A stretch of DNA of 64,000 bases from Lacisediminihabitans sp040549465 (lineage in GTDB: Bacteria > Actinomycetota > Actinomycetes > Actinomycetales > Microbacteriaceae), in NCBI RefSeq assembly GCF_040549465.1, contig NZ_JBEPTL010000016.1, positions 25,206-89,205 on the forward strand, given 5' to 3'. This document shows positions 18,065 through 26,962 of this stretch, piece by piece. Under the pieces are notes generated by a model. It was not told where the DNA came from. It saw only the letters and a list, made by a program, of their open reading frames with translations, and ran no database searches. Position numbers and translations under genes: made by a program. Position 1 is the stretch's first letter. Every line of letters begins with the position of its first letter.

Positions 18065-18255
18065 TTCGTGTCCTTCGGGTAGCGGGCATCATCGCCCCTC
18101 ACGAGGCTAGGCAAAAAGAGCCACGAGCACAGCGCCACCTTCGGGGCACGTTCAGCCAACTCATGGCGGCATCACCGACCAGGCACAGCCGCGCACTGCA
18201 GAGTCGGAGAACGACATCGAAACGGATGCCGCGGCCGAGCAGAAAGAAGACCGTC

Positions 18256-18378
18256 ATGAACGACAACGCCCCGCCATCAGCAACAACCGAGACTTTCGAC
18301 GAGATCATGCGGAGCATGTACACGCCCGATGGTTTCAGCACCGCTGAAGAAGATCCGTCCTGGTACTCGACGGACTGA
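18256..18378 (+). CDS. Possible 40-residue acidic small protein
   Basis: This short open frame starts at ATG 18256, preceded by an AAAGAAGA sequence about 8 bases upstream. It encodes MNDNAPPSATTETFDEIMRS followed by a 20-residue acidic tail ending PSWYSTD. Codon third positions are GC-rich like real genes here. I know no family. It lies between the broken DUF2510 gene and ybjQ, whose stop is 11 bases away, converging. Confidence 0.4.
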   Translation: MNDNAPPSATTETFDEIMRSMYTPDGFSTAEEDPSWYSTD

Positions 18379-18388
18379 GCCCGGCTGG

Positions 18389-18775
18389 TCAGACCCTGTA
18401 GTTCGGATCCTTCGCCAGCGGGATGGACTGCGCGGTGGCGCCGGTCTCACCCTCGCCGAGAGGTGACACGATGACCGCGCTTCCGTAGGCACAGACTTCG
18501 GTCCAGTTGGTGCCGATGTCCGAGGTGTCGAAGCGCATGGCGACGATCGCGTTCGCACCCTTACCAACAGCCTCCGCGGTCATCCGTTCCATCACCTGCT
18601 GCCGACTTTCATAGAGCGCCCTGGTCATTTCGGGCAACTCGCCGCCGCCGATCGCGCGGAAGCTCGCCGTGAACGATGCCGCGAAGTCACGCGACCGCAC
18701 AGTGAGTCCCATCACTTCGCCATAGACGGCGTCGATGCGATAACCGGGGATGTCGTTCGTCGTCACGATGATCAT
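18389..18775 (-). CDS. YbjQ / UPF0145 heavy-metal-binding-domain protein
   Basis: A 128-residue YbjQ-family protein. These form pentameric rings resembling heavy-metal-binding domains, and their function is not established. Signatures are MIIVTTNDIPGYRIDAVYGE at the N terminus, FRAIGGGELPEMTRALYESR in the centre and KGANAIVAMRFDTSD near the end. I place the start at ATG 18775, not ten codons upstream. GGAAGG sits 7-8 bases before it, and homologues begin at this methionine. It lies 26 bases downstream of the recQ stop on the same strand. Confidence 0.88.
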   Translation of the reverse strand: MIIVTTNDIPGYRIDAVYGEVMGLTVRSRDFAASFTASFRAIGGGELPEMTRALYESRQQVMERMTAEAVGKGANAIVAMRFDTSDIGTNWTEVCAYGSAVIVSPLGEGETGATAQSIPLAKDPNYRV

Positions 18776-18801
18776 GCAGCGATCCTTCCACGAAAGGGTT
18801 G

Positions 18802-20883
18802 TCAACCCCGCAGCCCGAGTGCGAAGGGGAGTACAGCCGACGCGCCGGCCCGTCGCAGAAGGCGTCCGGCCACCGTGACCGTCCAGCGACTGTCGACAAG
18901 GTCGTCGACGAGCAGCACCGGCTGGCCCTTCGGAATGTCGATAGCCGCAAATCGCTCCCAGACCCCCGCAAGCCGATAGGCGCTATTGCCGCCGGCTTCC
19001 CCAGCGGGCCCGCCGTTCTGCCATCTCAGCGAGCCGAGCCAGGGGAGTCGCCCCGCTTCGGCGAGCCCTCGCGCGATCGACTCGACGAGCAGTGGATGTC
19101 GCCGGGACGGCACGCTCACGACCGAGCCAGGCCGCTCATCCCAGCCCCAGTCCGCGAGGACTCGCACGCAGGCCGCCACCATCGCGTGGCTCGCTGGCGC
19201 ATCCGGTGCGTTCGCAGCGAACAGTTCGCGCAGCGAGTTGCCCCAGCCGAGGTCGGTGAGCCGAGCCAGCGCGCGACCGGATGCGATCCGCTCGCCGACG
19301 GCGATGTTGCCGCGTACCGGCACGCCGAGGCGATCCATACCGCCAGGCCACTGGGCACGTGGCTCGACGACGACACCCACCCGGTCCAGGGAGTCGGATG
19401 CCACCGCCGCAGCCTCGGTTCCGACGGAAGTCGGGTACCAAACGCCGACGCAACGGTCGCAGCGACCGCAGGGAACGGCCGAGTCGTCGTCGAGAGCCCG
19501 CTGGAGAAACTCCATGCGGCATCCGCTGGTCGTCTCGTAGTCGAGCATCGACTGCTGTTCGGATTCGCGAGCGGCCGAAATGCGCCCGTAGCGTTCGGCG
19601 TCATAAGCCCACGGTTCGCCGGTGGACACCCAACCGCCGGAGACCCGCCGCACTGCACCGTCGACGTCGAGCACTTTGAGCAGCAGTTCGAGCGGTGTGC
19701 GGCGAAGGTCGACGCGGGCTTCGAGCGCTTGGGTGGACAGGGGAGAGGAGCCGAGCTCGGCGATCACGGCCAGTGCCTTGTCTTCCACCGGCATGGATGC
19801 TGTCGCGAAATACTGCCAGATTGCTTCGTCCTCGGCGCCGGGCAAGAGCAATACGTCGGCGTTCTCGACGGCTCGCCCCGCACGGCCCACCTGCTGGTAG
19901 TAGGCGACGGGGGAGGAGGGCGCCCCGAGGTGAAGTACGAATCCGAGATCCGGCTTGTCGAAGCCCATGCCGAGCGCACTTGTCGCGACCAACGCCTTCA
20001 GGTCGTTCGCCTTCAGCCGTTGTTCGAACTGCTCACGTTCGGCGGTATCCGTGCGCCCGGTATAGGCGTGGACCTCCTGCCCGGCGTCGCGCAGCAGCCG
20101 TGCCGTATCCTCGGCCGCCGAAACCGTCAGGGCGTAAATGATGCCGCTTCCCGGCAGTTCCTCGAGATGACTGAGCAGCCAGCCCAGTCGTGACTTCGAG
20201 TCCGGGAGCCTCAGCACGCCGAGTCGCAGTGATGCACGAGCCAGCGCACCGCGAATAGTCACCACGCTGCCTGCCTGGCCCAGCTGCTCTGCGACATCCG
20301 CCACCACCCGGCTGTTGGCGGTTGCGGTGGTGGCGAGCACGGGAATGCCGTCGGGCAGCTCGGCGATTAAATCGCGCAGTCGTCGGTAATCGGGCCGAAA
20401 GTCGTGTCCCCAGTCGGAGATACAGTGTGCTTCGTCCACCACGAGCAGTCCGGCTCTGGCGACGAGGGCGGGCAACTGCTCGTCGCGAAAGCTCGGGTTG
20501 TTGAGTCGCTCCGGTGAGACAAGCAACACATCGACCTCGTCATCGCGCAGCTGGCGAAGCACGTCTTCCCACTCATGCGCATTGGAGGAGTTGATGGCCA
20601 CGGCTCGTACGCCTGCTCGGGATGCGGCAGCGATCTGGTCACGCATCAGTGCGAGGAGCGGAGAGACGAGGATGGTCGGACCCGCCCCACGCTGTCGAAG
20701 CAGCAGCGTCGCGACGAAATACACCGCGGATTTGCCCCAGCCGGTGCGCTGCACGACGAGGGCGCGGCGACGTTGATCGACGAGAGTCTCGATCGCCTCG
20801 TACTGTCCCTCGTGAAAATCGGCCTCGTCGTTGCCGACCAGAGTGCGCAGGATCGTGAGGGCAGAAGCGCGGGTGTCGGTCAT
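18802..20883 (-). CDS. RecQ-family ATP-dependent DNA helicase with C-terminal phosphoribosyltransferase-like segment
   Basis: A 693-residue superfamily 2 helicase. The N-terminal half has FHEGQYEAIETL (motif 0), TGWGKSAVYF (Walker A), LLVVDEAHCISDWGHDFRP (DEAH box plus the RecQ aromatic loop), TATANSR and QQVGRAGRAVE. CRMEFLQ...CGRCDRC gives the four RecQ zinc cysteines. No HRDC domain is evident. Instead the last 130 residues end PVLLVDDLVDSRWTVTVAGR (residues 655-674), which matches the PRPP-binding loop of ComF/type I phosphoribosyltransferases. The protein would unwind recombination or repair intermediates. The role of the C-terminal module is unknown. It stands alone, divergent from the 21.05 kb gene. 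Confidence 0.9.
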   Translation of the reverse strand: MTDTRASALTILRTLVGNDEADFHEGQYEAIETLVDQRRRALVVQRTGWGKSAVYFVATLLLRQRGAGPTILVSPLLALMRDQIAAASRAGVRAVAINSSNAHEWEDVLRQLRDDEVDVLLVSPERLNNPSFRDEQLPALVARAGLLVVDEAHCISDWGHDFRPDYRRLRDLIAELPDGIPVLATTATANSRVVADVAEQLGQAGSVVTIRGALARASLRLGVLRLPDSKSRLGWLLSHLEELPGSGIIYALTVSAAEDTARLLRDAGQEVHAYTGRTDTAEREQFEQRLKANDLKALVATSALGMGFDKPDLGFVLHLGAPSSPVAYYQQVGRAGRAVENADVLLLPGAEDEAIWQYFATASMPVEDKALAVIAELGSSPLSTQALEARVDLRRTPLELLLKVLDVDGAVRRVSGGWVSTGEPWAYDAERYGRISAARESEQQSMLDYETTSGCRMEFLQRALDDDSAVPCGRCDRCVGVWYPTSVGTEAAAVASDSLDRVGVVVEPRAQWPGGMDRLGVPVRGNIAVGERIASGRALARLTDLGWGNSLRELFAANAPDAPASHAMVAACVRVLADWGWDERPGSVVSVPSRRHPLLVESIARGLAEAGRLPWLGSLRWQNGGPAGEAGGNSAYRLAGVWERFAAIDIPKGQPVLLVDDLVDSRWTVTVAGRLLRRAGASAVLPFALGLRG

Positions 20884-21053
20884 CCTTCAAGCTTCGCAGG
20901 AGCGGACGACGCGGCAGACCGAAACCCTCGTTCTGTGGACGAATCGGCGGTTGTGGATAACTGCTTCTCCCTCACAGCTGGCTGGCCACCCGTAGTATCC
21001 CCGGATTCCATCGCCGCGCACCCCGGGCGACCGGGCAGCAGAACCATAGACCC

Positions 21054-21488
21054 ATGACCGTACCTGATTACGAACAGACGCTAACCGAGCCGCTCGTCAC
21101 CGATGCGTTGATCGAACAGCGCGTGACCGCCCTCGTGGGCCGAGCCGCGCGGCACCAACTCTGGTTCCTCTTTCTCGACCAGCATGAGGTGCAGCTGCCG
21201 CTCGTACTTCCCTTCAGCGATCCGCCAGCCCAACCAGACGCCTCGCTCTTGACCCTCGCCAGCATCGTCGAGCTCGCCGTCGAGGCCGAGAACGCCAGCG
21301 CGGTCATCGTCGTGGTCGAGCGCTATGCGGATGCGACCTTCACGACGGCAGACAAGCTATGGGCGCGCGGCATCGTCACAGCCCTCGGCGAGCGCGAGGT
21401 CGCCGTGCGTGCAGTACTGCTGAGCCACCGCCGCGGCGTGCGATGGTTCGCGCAGGACGACTACGGCCTTGCCGAAACCAGTGTCTAG
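21054..21488 (+). CDS. Uncharacterised 144-residue protein
   Basis: I cannot name this protein. It has an alpha-beta appearance, with an N-terminal helix, QLWFLFLDQHEVQLPLVLPF, and later VIVVVERYADATFTTADKLW and VRAVLLSHRRGVRWFAQDDY. The pattern of a central acidic strand followed by a terminal WFAQDDYG is repeated in Microbacteriaceae hypotheticals as far as I recall, but I know no function. It has no signal peptide or helix-turn-helix. It is divergent from recQ and converges with the glutathione peroxidase gene, overlapping it by 4 bases. Confidence 0.6.
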   Translation: MTVPDYEQTLTEPLVTDALIEQRVTALVGRAARHQLWFLFLDQHEVQLPLVLPFSDPPAQPDASLLTLASIVELAVEAENASAVIVVVERYADATFTTADKLWARGIVTALGEREVAVRAVLLSHRRGVRWFAQDDYGLAETSV

Positions 21489-21970
21489 GCCGTGGGAAGT
21501 GAGGATTCGATCAGCTCGACGATCTCCGGGGCATCCGGTTCCGTCGTCGGGCGGAAGCGGTGCACCTCGCCGTCGGGGGTGATGACGAACTTCTCGAAGT
21601 TCCACTTGACCTTGCCGGCCTTGCCTGCGGCATCCGGCGTCTTCGTCAACTCCGCGTAGAGCGGGTGCTGGGACTTGCCGTTCACCTTGATCTTCTCGAA
21701 CATCGGGAAGGTGACACCCCAGGTCGTCGAGCAGTATTCCTTGATGGCGTCTTCGGTGCTGAGCTCCTGCAGAAACTGGTTGCTCGGAAAACCGAGCACA
21801 GTGAAGCCGCGATCGCCGTAGGTCTTCTGCAGCTGCTCGAGCTTCTCGTACTGCGGCGCGAGGCCACAGCGCGAAGCGACGTTGACGATGAGCTTCACCT
21901 TGCCGTCGAACTCGGCGAGCGAGGTGTCGGCACCGTCAATGGTGGTGATGGGAATGTCGTTGAGAGTCAT
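21485..21970 (-). CDS. Glutathione peroxidase-family thiol peroxidase
   Basis: A 161-residue Gpx-family peroxidase with cysteine rather than selenocysteine at the active site. VNVASRCGLAPQY carries the peroxidatic cysteine. GFPSNQFLQEL and KVKWNFEKFVI supply the partner glutamine and tryptophan. In bacteria that lack glutathione such enzymes normally use thioredoxin; mshC at 54 kb suggests mycothiol is the main thiol here. I chose ATG 21970, where the fold begins (MTLNDIPITTIDG). Upstream in-frame codons have no family match. Confidence 0.9.
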   Translation of the reverse strand: MTLNDIPITTIDGADTSLAEFDGKVKLIVNVASRCGLAPQYEKLEQLQKTYGDRGFTVLGFPSNQFLQELSTEDAIKEYCSTTWGVTFPMFEKIKVNGKSQHPLYAELTKTPDAAGKAGKVKWNFEKFVITPDGEVHRFRPTTEPDAPEIVELIESSLPTA

Positions 21971-22182
21971 GTGGTTGCAAATCGTCAAGTAAGTGCGGCT
22001 ATTCCCATCGTAGAGAAACCTGAAGGTTCGCCGCGACCCCATTCTCGTATGAACGTTTCGGTCGGCCGCTTCGTTCGCCTCGAGATGGTCTCCCATTCCA
22101 TGCCGACAGCGAACGTTCCGCGCGGTCCCAGCATCCGTTCGCTATCGTCATGAGTTGACACCCGCATGACAGGAAGAGCGCG

Positions 22183-23091
22183 ATGCCCGACAGTCCCATC
22201 TCGGCGACGCCCTACGAGGTGCTCGGCGTGAATGCGACCGTCAACGATGACGAGCTGCGTAAGGCCTATCGACGCCTGCTGCGCGAGACGCATCCCGACA
22301 CTGGCGGCAACACGGCGAGATTCGTCGCGGTGCAGGCGGCATGGGAACGCATCGGAAACCCGGATGACCGCGCAGCCTACGATCGCGCGCGACCAACGAT
22401 CAGCGGCACCGAAGCCGGGTTCACCTGGGCACCGCGCGCACGAACCCAACAGCAGGACACTCGCCCCAGGGCCCGCGCCTACGGACATCCGGGTGGCTGG
22501 CGGCGCGAACGCTACCTGTCGCTGATGCGCGAATGGGTAGGCCGCGGCGAACCACTGGACGACCCCTACGACCCGACGCTGGTGCGCTCGGCTCCCCGGG
22601 AGATCCGTCATATTCTGGCCGATGCGCTGGCGGAGGAAGCGACAGCTCGCACGCTCTCTGCGCTGGGCATTGGCTATACGGTCTGGCACGACGTGGCGAC
22701 CGGAACGCCCGACGAGAAGATCGATCACATCGTGCTCGGCCCCACGGGACTGTTCGCCGTCCTCTCGGAGGACTACGGCCAGCCGGTCACGCTCAAACGC
22801 GGTGAGATCGTCAGTGACCGGCATCCACTCCACGAACTGGGCCTAAGCGCCAAGGTCATCGCCAAGGCAACCAGGGTGAAGTTCACCGCGCTCGTGATCG
22901 TGCTGCCCGACGACGCTCTCGGCGATCCACTGACGGTCCTCGGAAGCATCCGTGGGGCCGCGACCATCGTGGTGCGACAGTCGCAGCTACCCGCCCTGCT
23001 GAGAAACGGCGTTCCCGGGGCTCGCGTGGTGGGCGGCAACGAGCTGTTCGACGTACGCACTCGGCTCCAGTCCGCAGTGCGGTTCGTCTGA
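22183..23091 (+). CDS. J-domain protein with degenerate NERD-like domain
   Basis: A 302-residue two-domain protein. Residues 9-68 form a J domain (TPYEVLGVNATVNDDELRKA) with the HPD tripeptide at 37-39, so it can in principle stimulate a DnaK ATPase. A basic linker follows. Residues 150-300 resemble a NERD nuclease-related domain, with DEKIDHIVLGPTGLFAVLS. However, the usual catalytic E-x-K after the strand is replaced by SEDYGQ, so nuclease activity is doubtful. GGAAGAGCG precedes the ATG. It lies 138 bases upstream of a large nuclease-helicase on the same strand, and a shared DNA-processing role is an inference from proximity. Confidence 0.75.
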   Translation: MPDSPISATPYEVLGVNATVNDDELRKAYRRLLRETHPDTGGNTARFVAVQAAWERIGNPDDRAAYDRARPTISGTEAGFTWAPRARTQQQDTRPRARAYGHPGGWRRERYLSLMREWVGRGEPLDDPYDPTLVRSAPREIRHILADALAEEATARTLSALGIGYTVWHDVATGTPDEKIDHIVLGPTGLFAVLSEDYGQPVTLKRGEIVSDRHPLHELGLSAKVIAKATRVKFTALVIVLPDDALGDPLTVLGSIRGAATIVVRQSQLPALLRNGVPGARVVGGNELFDVRTRLQSAVRFV

Positions 23092-23217
23092 ATCGACGCG
23101 TCAGGAAACCGTTTCCCGGCCGACTGACTCTCCGGTCGGGCCGTGAGCAGTGAGCCGCCTACCGCATCGACCGCGTACGACTGTCGCCGGCAGCCGATAC
23201 CCTGGCTGCAGTCGAGC

Positions 23218-23232
23218 GGAGGTGATCGGTTG
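23218..23232 (+). promoter_or_regulatory. Perfect ten-base Shine-Dalgarno setting a TTG start
   Basis: GGAGGTGATC (23218-23227) is fully complementary to the 3' end of 16S rRNA and lies 7 bases (counted from GGAGG) before TTG at 23230. This decides the start of the nuclease-helicase in favour of the TTG over an upstream in-frame GTG at 23143. Confidence 0.75.
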
Positions 23233-26200
23233 TTCCTGCTCGGCCCGTCACCCGTCGTTTACTCGGCGAGCGACCTGAGTGCTGCCTCCTCATGCGAGTG
23301 GGCCCTCATGCGAAAACTCGACGCGAAGCTCGGTCGCATTCCGATGCCGACAACAGTCGACGACGACATGCTGGAGCGAACAGCACGATTGGGCGATGCC
23401 CATGAGCTGCGCTATCTCGAAGAACTGCGTCTGACCAGGCAGGTCGTGGAGATCGAACGCCCAGGCATCGAGAGAATCGCCGAAGCGGCTGCACAGAGTG
23501 AAGCCGCCTTCGCCGGGGGCGCGGAGGTCGTGTACCAGGCTGCATTCTTCGACGGACGCTTCCTCGGCTATGCGGACTTCATCATCCGTGATGACGCCGG
23601 CAGCTACGAGGTCTACGACACCAAGCTGGCCCGGCATGCCAAGATCATCGCCCTGCTGCAACTCGCCGCCTACAGCGAGCAACTGCAGCGTCTCGGCATT
23701 CCGACGGGGGAGTTCGTGCACCTCCTGCTGGGCGACCAGAGCACCAGTTCACATCGGCTGCGTGACATCCTTCCGGTGTATCGCAAGCGTCGCGCTCGCC
23801 TCGAGCAGATGGTCGACGAACGCGTCGCCGACCGTCTGCCCACCGAGTGGGGCGACCCACGTTACGCGCCGTGCGGTCGCTGCGACGCCTGCGAAGAACA
23901 GGTGCAGCTGCACCGCGACGTTCTGCTCGTCGCGGGCCTGCACACCTCCCAACGAATGAAACTGCGGGCCGCCGGTATCGATACGATCGAGCAACTGGCT
24001 GAGGCAGATTCGGTTGACGGCATCTCGGATGCCACCCTCGCCACCCTGCGTCGCCAGGCCAGACTGCAGCTCGAGCCTGGCGCTCTCGCCTGGCGGGTCA
24101 CGACACCGGCTGCACTTGCGGCACTTCCCGAGCCGAATGCCGGTGACGTGTTCTTCGATTTCGAGGGGGATCCGCTCTACCAGGAGGGCGCGGTCTGGGG
24201 CCTCGACTACCTCTTCGGGCTGGTGGAACCGGATGAGACGTTCCGAGCGTTCTGGGCCCACGATCTCGTCGACGAACGCCAGGCACTCGTCGACTTCCTC
24301 GACTACATCGACGACAGGCGTGCGCGGCATCCCGGCATGCACGTCTACCACTACGCAGCCTACGAACGCACCCACCTCTTGACCCTCGCCGCCCGGCACG
24401 GTGTCGGTGAGGAACGGGTCGCCGACCTGCTACGTGAACACGTGCTCGTCGATCTCTACCCGATCGTGCGACGCGCACTGGTGATCGGCAGCCGCAGCTA
24501 TTCGCTCAAGAAGCTGGAGCCGCTCTACATGGGCGACAGGCTCCGCGAGGGAGTCGCCAATGCTGCCGACTCCATCACGGAATACGTTCGGTCACGCGAG
24601 CTGCTCGAAGCGGGGGAGGCGGATGCCGCTACCGCGGTTCTCGCCGACATCGCCGACTACAACGCCTACGACTGCGTCTCCACCCTCCGCCTGCGCGACT
24701 GGCTGCTCGATCGCGCCGCCGATAGTCACGTGGCTCTCGCCAGCCCCGCCGATCTCGAGATTGTCACGGTCGAGCGCGAACCCGACCAGGTCTACCTCGA
24801 CCTGTCCGCTCTCATCGATGCCGTTCCGCCGACCGATCGCACGCCAGATGAGACCGCGATTTCCCTCGCGGCGGCAGCGATCGACTATCACCGCCGAGAG
24901 AACAACAGTTTCTGGTGGGATCACTACGACCGGCTGCGCCAGCCGATCGACGACTGGCAGGACACCCGCGACGTCTTCCGTATCGAGGCCGTGACGGTGA
25001 TGAGAGGTTGGTCCATCGAGGGCCGCGATCGTTCGTTGTCGCGCGAACTGCTCGTCACCGGCACGCCTGCGCTCGGCAGCTCCTTCTCGATCGGCCGCGC
25101 ACCGTATCTCGCCTATGAGATATATCAACCGGCCGGAGAAAACATCGAACCCGGCGCGCGCTACGCCCATAGTCGCGCGAAGATCATCGAGGTGGTCCCC
25201 GATGGCCTCGTCATCGAGGAGAAGCTACCGAAGGCGGGTGATCCCTACGATGATTTCCCGATGGCGCTGACGCCGAGTTCGCCGCCCCGCGCGAAGGTGC
25301 TGGCCGACGCGATTCACTACTGGGGTGACGAGGTGTTGCGGTCGTGGCCCGCGCCGATTCCTGACGCCGCCTTCGACATCCTCCGCCGGGCAGCACCGAG
25401 AGGAACCCTGAGCGCCGATGCCGACACACAGTCGGCGATTCGCGAATCGCTCCTCACCCTCGACCGGTCCTACCTGGCAGTGCAGGGGCCTCCCGGCACA
25501 GGAAAGACCTACGTCGGCTCCCATGTGATTGCCGACCTGGTGCGGGACCACGGATGGAAGGTCGGAGTCGTCGCACAATCGCATGCCGCGGTTGAGAACA
25601 TGCTCGGGGGAGTGGTGAAGGCAGGGCTCGACCCGGCGCTGGTCGGTAAGGTGCCGAGAGCGGGTGACAGCGCCACCGTTCCGTGGACAACGCTCAGCAC
25701 GGCGACGCTCGGTGCCTTCACCGCGCAGCCCGGATTTGTGGTGGGCGGCACCGCCTGGACTTTCGCCAACGCGAACCACATCCCGCGCGACTCGCTCGAC
25801 CTCCTGGTAATCGACGAGGCTGGGCAGTACTCGCTCGCGAACACCATCGCGGCATCCGTCTCGGCACAGCGGCTGCTGTTGCTCGGCGACCCGCAGCAAC
25901 TTCCGCAGGTGAGCCAGGGCACCCATCCGGAGCCGGTGGATGTCTCTGCCCTCGGTTGGCTCTCGGCCGGGCACGACGTGCTCCCGCCGCAGTTCGGCTA
26001 CTTTCTCGAGACCAGTTGGCGGATGCATCCGGATCTCTGCGCGCCGGTCTCCGCACTGTCCTACGAGGGCAGGCTGCACTCGTACCCCTCCGATCGCAGT
26101 CTCGCGGGGGTCGCGCCCGGGCTGCATGCGGTGCCGGTGGAACACCGGGACAACGCGACATCCTCACCGGAGGAAGCGGACGCCGTGGTCGCGCTGGTGA

Positions 26201-26595
26201 GAGACCTGCTCGACCGTGCGTGGACATCCGGCGGCTCGACCAGACCGCTGGAACAGCGCGACGTGATCGTGGTCGCGCCCTACAACGCGCAGGTCGAGCT
26301 GTTGCGCGAACGTCTGGCCGAAGCCGACTTGGACGGCGTGTCGGTGGGTACCGTCGACCGGTTCCAGGGTCGCGAAGCGGCCGTCGCCATCGTCTCGCTC
26401 ACCGCCTCGAGCGCGGCCGATGTGCCACGCGGCATCGAATTCCTCCTCATGGCGAACCGGCTGAATGTGGCGATCTCGCGTGCCCAATGGGCCGCGTACC
26501 TGCTCTACTCGCCGGCTCTCACCGAGTTTCTGCCGACGAATATCGACGGCCTGGCTCAGCTCAGCGCTTTCGTGCGTCTCGTTGAAGGAGAATGA
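23230..26595 (+). CDS. TM0106-family RecB-like nuclease fused to RNase-H-fold exonuclease and superfamily 1 helicase
   Basis: About 1121 residues from TTG 23230. The N terminus, VVYSASDLSAASSCEWALM, is typical of TM0106-type RecB nucleases. VYDTKLARHAKI (Asp130, Lys132) and the following QLAAYSEQL are the RecB catalytic motifs. CGRCDAC near residue 215 could contribute to an iron-sulphur cluster. VFFDFEGDPLYQ (Asp310, Glu312) and YNAYDCVSTLRL form a DEDD exonuclease-like domain. The C-terminal third is a Dna2/Upf1-type helicase: GPPGTGKT (753-760), VIDEAGQ, LLLGDPQQLPQ, VGTVDRFQGRE and NVAISRA. It should unwind and trim DNA ends in repair. The next gene converges from the other strand, so it is the last gene on its strand here. 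Confidence 0.92.
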   Translation: MFLLGPSPVVYSASDLSAASSCEWALMRKLDAKLGRIPMPTTVDDDMLERTARLGDAHELRYLEELRLTRQVVEIERPGIERIAEAAAQSEAAFAGGAEVVYQAAFFDGRFLGYADFIIRDDAGSYEVYDTKLARHAKIIALLQLAAYSEQLQRLGIPTGEFVHLLLGDQSTSSHRLRDILPVYRKRRARLEQMVDERVADRLPTEWGDPRYAPCGRCDACEEQVQLHRDVLLVAGLHTSQRMKLRAAGIDTIEQLAEADSVDGISDATLATLRRQARLQLEPGALAWRVTTPAALAALPEPNAGDVFFDFEGDPLYQEGAVWGLDYLFGLVEPDETFRAFWAHDLVDERQALVDFLDYIDDRRARHPGMHVYHYAAYERTHLLTLAARHGVGEERVADLLREHVLVDLYPIVRRALVIGSRSYSLKKLEPLYMGDRLREGVANAADSITEYVRSRELLEAGEADAATAVLADIADYNAYDCVSTLRLRDWLLDRAADSHVALASPADLEIVTVEREPDQVYLDLSALIDAVPPTDRTPDETAISLAAAAIDYHRRENNSFWWDHYDRLRQPIDDWQDTRDVFRIEAVTVMRGWSIEGRDRSLSRELLVTGTPALGSSFSIGRAPYLAYEIYQPAGENIEPGARYAHSRAKIIEVVPDGLVIEEKLPKAGDPYDDFPMALTPSSPPRAKVLADAIHYWGDEVLRSWPAPIPDAAFDILRRAAPRGTLSADADTQSAIRESLLTLDRSYLAVQGPPGTGKTYVGSHVIADLVRDHGWKVGVVAQSHAAVENMLGGVVKAGLDPALVGKVPRAGDSATVPWTTLSTATLGAFTAQPGFVVGGTAWTFANANHIPRDSLDLLVIDEAGQYSLANTIAASVSAQRLLLLGDPQQLPQVSQGTHPEPVDVSALGWLSAGHDVLPPQFGYFLETSWRMHPDLCAPVSALSYEGRLHSYPSDRSLAGVAPGLHAVPVEHRDNATSSPEEADAVVALVRDLLDRAWTSGGSTRPLEQRDVIVVAPYNAQVELLRERLAEADLDGVSVGTVDRFQGREAAVAIVSLTASSAADVPRGIEFLLMANRLNVAISRAQWAAYLLYSPALTEFLPTNIDGLAQLSAFVRLVEGE

Positions 26596-26674
26596 CTTCG
26601 CGACAGACAAGCAGTAACTTCCTGACGGTACACAGAAGGCCCCGATCGCTCGAGGCCTCCTGCAATTTCGCGGA

Positions 26675-26935
26675 TCAGTCGTGTCGGTCCGCGCGATCCT
26701 TATCCGTTTCCTCCACTGCGTCTTCGTCGAGGGCGGTCGGGGATCCGGTTGCCGTACTCCCCGGGGAGAGGGAGCCATCCTCGGTCACGGCCGGGCGTGG
26801 TTCGTCATCCGAACTCGTCTCGGACTGGCCGTGTTCGCCGTACTCCCAGTTGTCACCCTCCCCGTGCTTTCCATCGCGCGGTCCGGGATCCGGAAGCGGC
26901 TTGTTGAGATCTGCGTAGTCCTGTGAGTCGCTCAT
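26675..26935 (-). CDS. Small acidic hydrophilic protein, unknown
   Basis: An 86-residue protein, strongly acidic and low-complexity, beginning MSDSQDYADLNKPLPDPGPR. It contains EGDNWEYGEHGQSE and ends in an acidic and basic tail, with no hydrophobic core. I set the start at ATG 26935 because GGAAGG lies 9 bases upstream; a second ATG at 26944 lies too close to that site. It is probably intrinsically disordered. It neighbours another small acidic protein on the same strand, and both may belong to the stationary-phase or stress-related small proteins seen in this family of bacteria. That is inference. Confidence 0.6.
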   Translation of the reverse strand: MSDSQDYADLNKPLPDPGPRDGKHGEGDNWEYGEHGQSETSSDDEPRPAVTEDGSLSPGSTATGSPTALDEDAVEETDKDRADRHD

Positions 26936-26962
26936 CGTCGACATCCTTCCTGTGTGGTCGAG

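Noticed and set aside
18799..20193. A 464-codon plus-strand frame opposite recQ
   Set aside because: No recognisable motif and atypical composition; recQ motifs are unambiguous on the other strand.
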